Positions 63,207 through 64,000 of a DNA stretch of 64,000 nt are shown one piece after another (position 1 is the first letter of the stretch; each line of letters opens with the position of its first letter). The stretch comes from Actinomycetales bacterium (GTDB lineage Bacteria; Actinomycetota; Actinomycetes; Actinomycetales; Dermatophilaceae), in the NCBI GenBank assembly GCA_016711095.1, contig JADJTP010000002.1, positions 434,001 to 498,000 of the forward strand. Reading direction: 5' to 3'. The position numbers and the translations under genes are program-made. The notes beneath the pieces are model-generated. The model was not told the DNA's origin. It did not search any database and worked only from the letters and a program-made list of their open reading frames with translations.

Positions 63207-64000
63207 GTGACCCCCCCGTATGCTGCCCACCGCACCTCGTCGCCTGCGCTCCGGAAGGTGGCGACCCTGGTCGCGGCCATCGTCTTGGTCGCCGGATGTG
63301 GCAGCGCCCAAACGACTACCACCACGTCGGGCACGGCCGGGTCGTCGGCGACGACACCCCTGGCCACAGCCGGTGCCACCGGCCCGCTGGGCAGCGCCGC
63401 CGACCAGGCCGTTGCGGCCAGCATCGTGGTGGGCGCCGCTCCCACCGGGGGCGCACCGACTGTCTCGTTGCCCTCCAGCCCGGTGGCCGTGACCACGACG
63501 ACCCGCACGATCCTCACCCCCGGTTCGGGCGAGGTGAGCACACTGACGGGGCTGATCAGGGCGAACGCCCTGCTCGTCAAGGGCTCGGACGGCACGACCC
63601 TCGATTCGACCTACGGCGGCACGCCGTTGACGCTGGAGCTCAACCCGGCGGCCGTGCTCAAGGGGCTGGCGCACGGTCTCGCGGGGTTGCCGGTAGGCGC
63701 CCGGGCTCTCATCGTCATCCCGCCGAGCGAGGGATTCGGACCCACCGGCCAGCCTGACCTTGCCATCTCGGGGACCGAACACCTCGTGCTGGTCGTCGAC
63801 GTGTTGGCGGTCGCCACCGCCGGTGCCCAAGCCACCGGGACAGCGGTCCCGCCCGTCGCCGGCCAACCCACCGTCAGCTTCGACCCCGTCGCCGGCCCGA
63901 CGATCACCGTCCCGGCCGGTGCGGCTGCGCCGACAGCGTTGGTCAATCAGACCTTGATCGAGGGCACCGGAACGAAGCTCAGCGCCGGAATGATCGTCCA
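63207..64000 (+). CDS. FKBP-type peptidyl-prolyl isomerase lipoprotein, 3' truncated
   Basis: The visible 264 residues start with a lipoprotein signal: basic region, hydrophobic helix and lipobox LVAGC with the modified Cys near residue 31. A Thr/Ser/Gly-rich linker follows. An FKBP-like domain has VKGSDGTTLDSTYGG, AVLKGLAHGLAGLPVGARAL and IVIPPSEGFG. A second domain appears to begin near LVNQTLIEGTGTKLSAG, cut by the window end. FKBP genes commonly follow pafA in actinobacteria. GTG at 63207 is the likely start. Confidence 0.85.
   Translation, partial: MTPPYAAHRTSSPALRKVATLVAAIVLVAGCGSAQTTTTTSGTAGSSATTPLATAGATGPLGSAADQAVAASIVVGAAPTGGAPTVSLPSSPVAVTTTTRTILTPGSGEVSTLTGLIRANALLVKGSDGTTLDSTYGGTPLTLELNPAAVLKGLAHGLAGLPVGARALIVIPPSEGFGPTGQPDLAISGTEHLVLVVDVLAVATAGAQATGTAVPPVAGQPTVSFDPVAGPTITVPAGAAAPTALVNQTLIEGTGTKLSAGMIV

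Overview
The window is high-GC DNA (roughly 70% by eye) from an actinobacterium. It carries a complete Pup-proteasome locus, mycothiol synthesis (mshC), F420/LLM-type oxidoreductases and the conserved block DUF3090 - SCO1664 - mshC - PAC2. The gene content and DUF222/HNH genes suggest Micrococcales, perhaps an Intrasporangiaceae-like lineage; that placement is inference. Nearly all the DNA is coding, genes are tightly packed, and many genes appear to be transcribed without a leader (TANNNT about 6 nt before the start codon).

Layout. 1-6387: end of an enoyl-CoA hydratase gene, an ABC exporter, SURF1, moaA, a DUF3099 gene and the fatty-acid pair fabG-fabI (InhA type). 6388-17136 is a storage-polymer neighbourhood. 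A CphA-like Mur ligase lacking the ATP-grasp domain and fused to TPRs converges on a likely five-gene operon reading glgC - LLM oxidoreductase - serB - cphB (cyanophycinase) - cphA (cyanophycin synthetase); glgA/glgM diverges from glgC. 17149-27742: a hypothetical gene, an ABC ATPase, NfeD plus SPFH membrane-quality proteins, a TauE/SafE exporter, a TrmH-family methyltransferase, an HNH/DUF222 gene with an SOS-like box, arginase, and ackA-pta. 27894-33375 is accessory: tRNA-Leu(GAG), an Mrr-like restriction endonuclease, a DoxX protein, 1.5 kb of degenerate DNA with a 21-G tract, an alpha/beta hydrolase and an HNH (COG3440-like) endonuclease; 113 bp of this last gene is duplicated 2.8 kb upstream.

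33411-50257: M20 peptidase, an acidic-tail protein, aldo/keto reductase and LLM oxidoreductase from an overlapping divergent promoter, uppP, corA, a phosphoglycerate mutase-family gene, DUF3090, SCO1664, mshC, PAC2, a HAD phosphatase, a RecB-like nuclease, a metallo-beta-lactamase-fold protein and metH. 50356-64000 is the proteasome region: site-2 protease, trmI, arc/mpa, an acyl-CoA-binding protein, then a minus-strand insert (DUF3054, a divergent PRPP synthetase, two tandem HSL-type esterases), then dop, pup, prcB, prcA, pafA and an FKBP lipoprotein cut by the window edge. Arc unfolds proteins tagged with Pup by PafA and feeds them to PrcBA; Dop activates and removes Pup.

The most unusual signal is not a gene. 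The octamer CGGCATAC (or its complement GTATGCCG) occurs about 67 times in 64 kb, in both orientations and all reading frames, even where it forces rare codons. Simple base composition predicts two or three copies.
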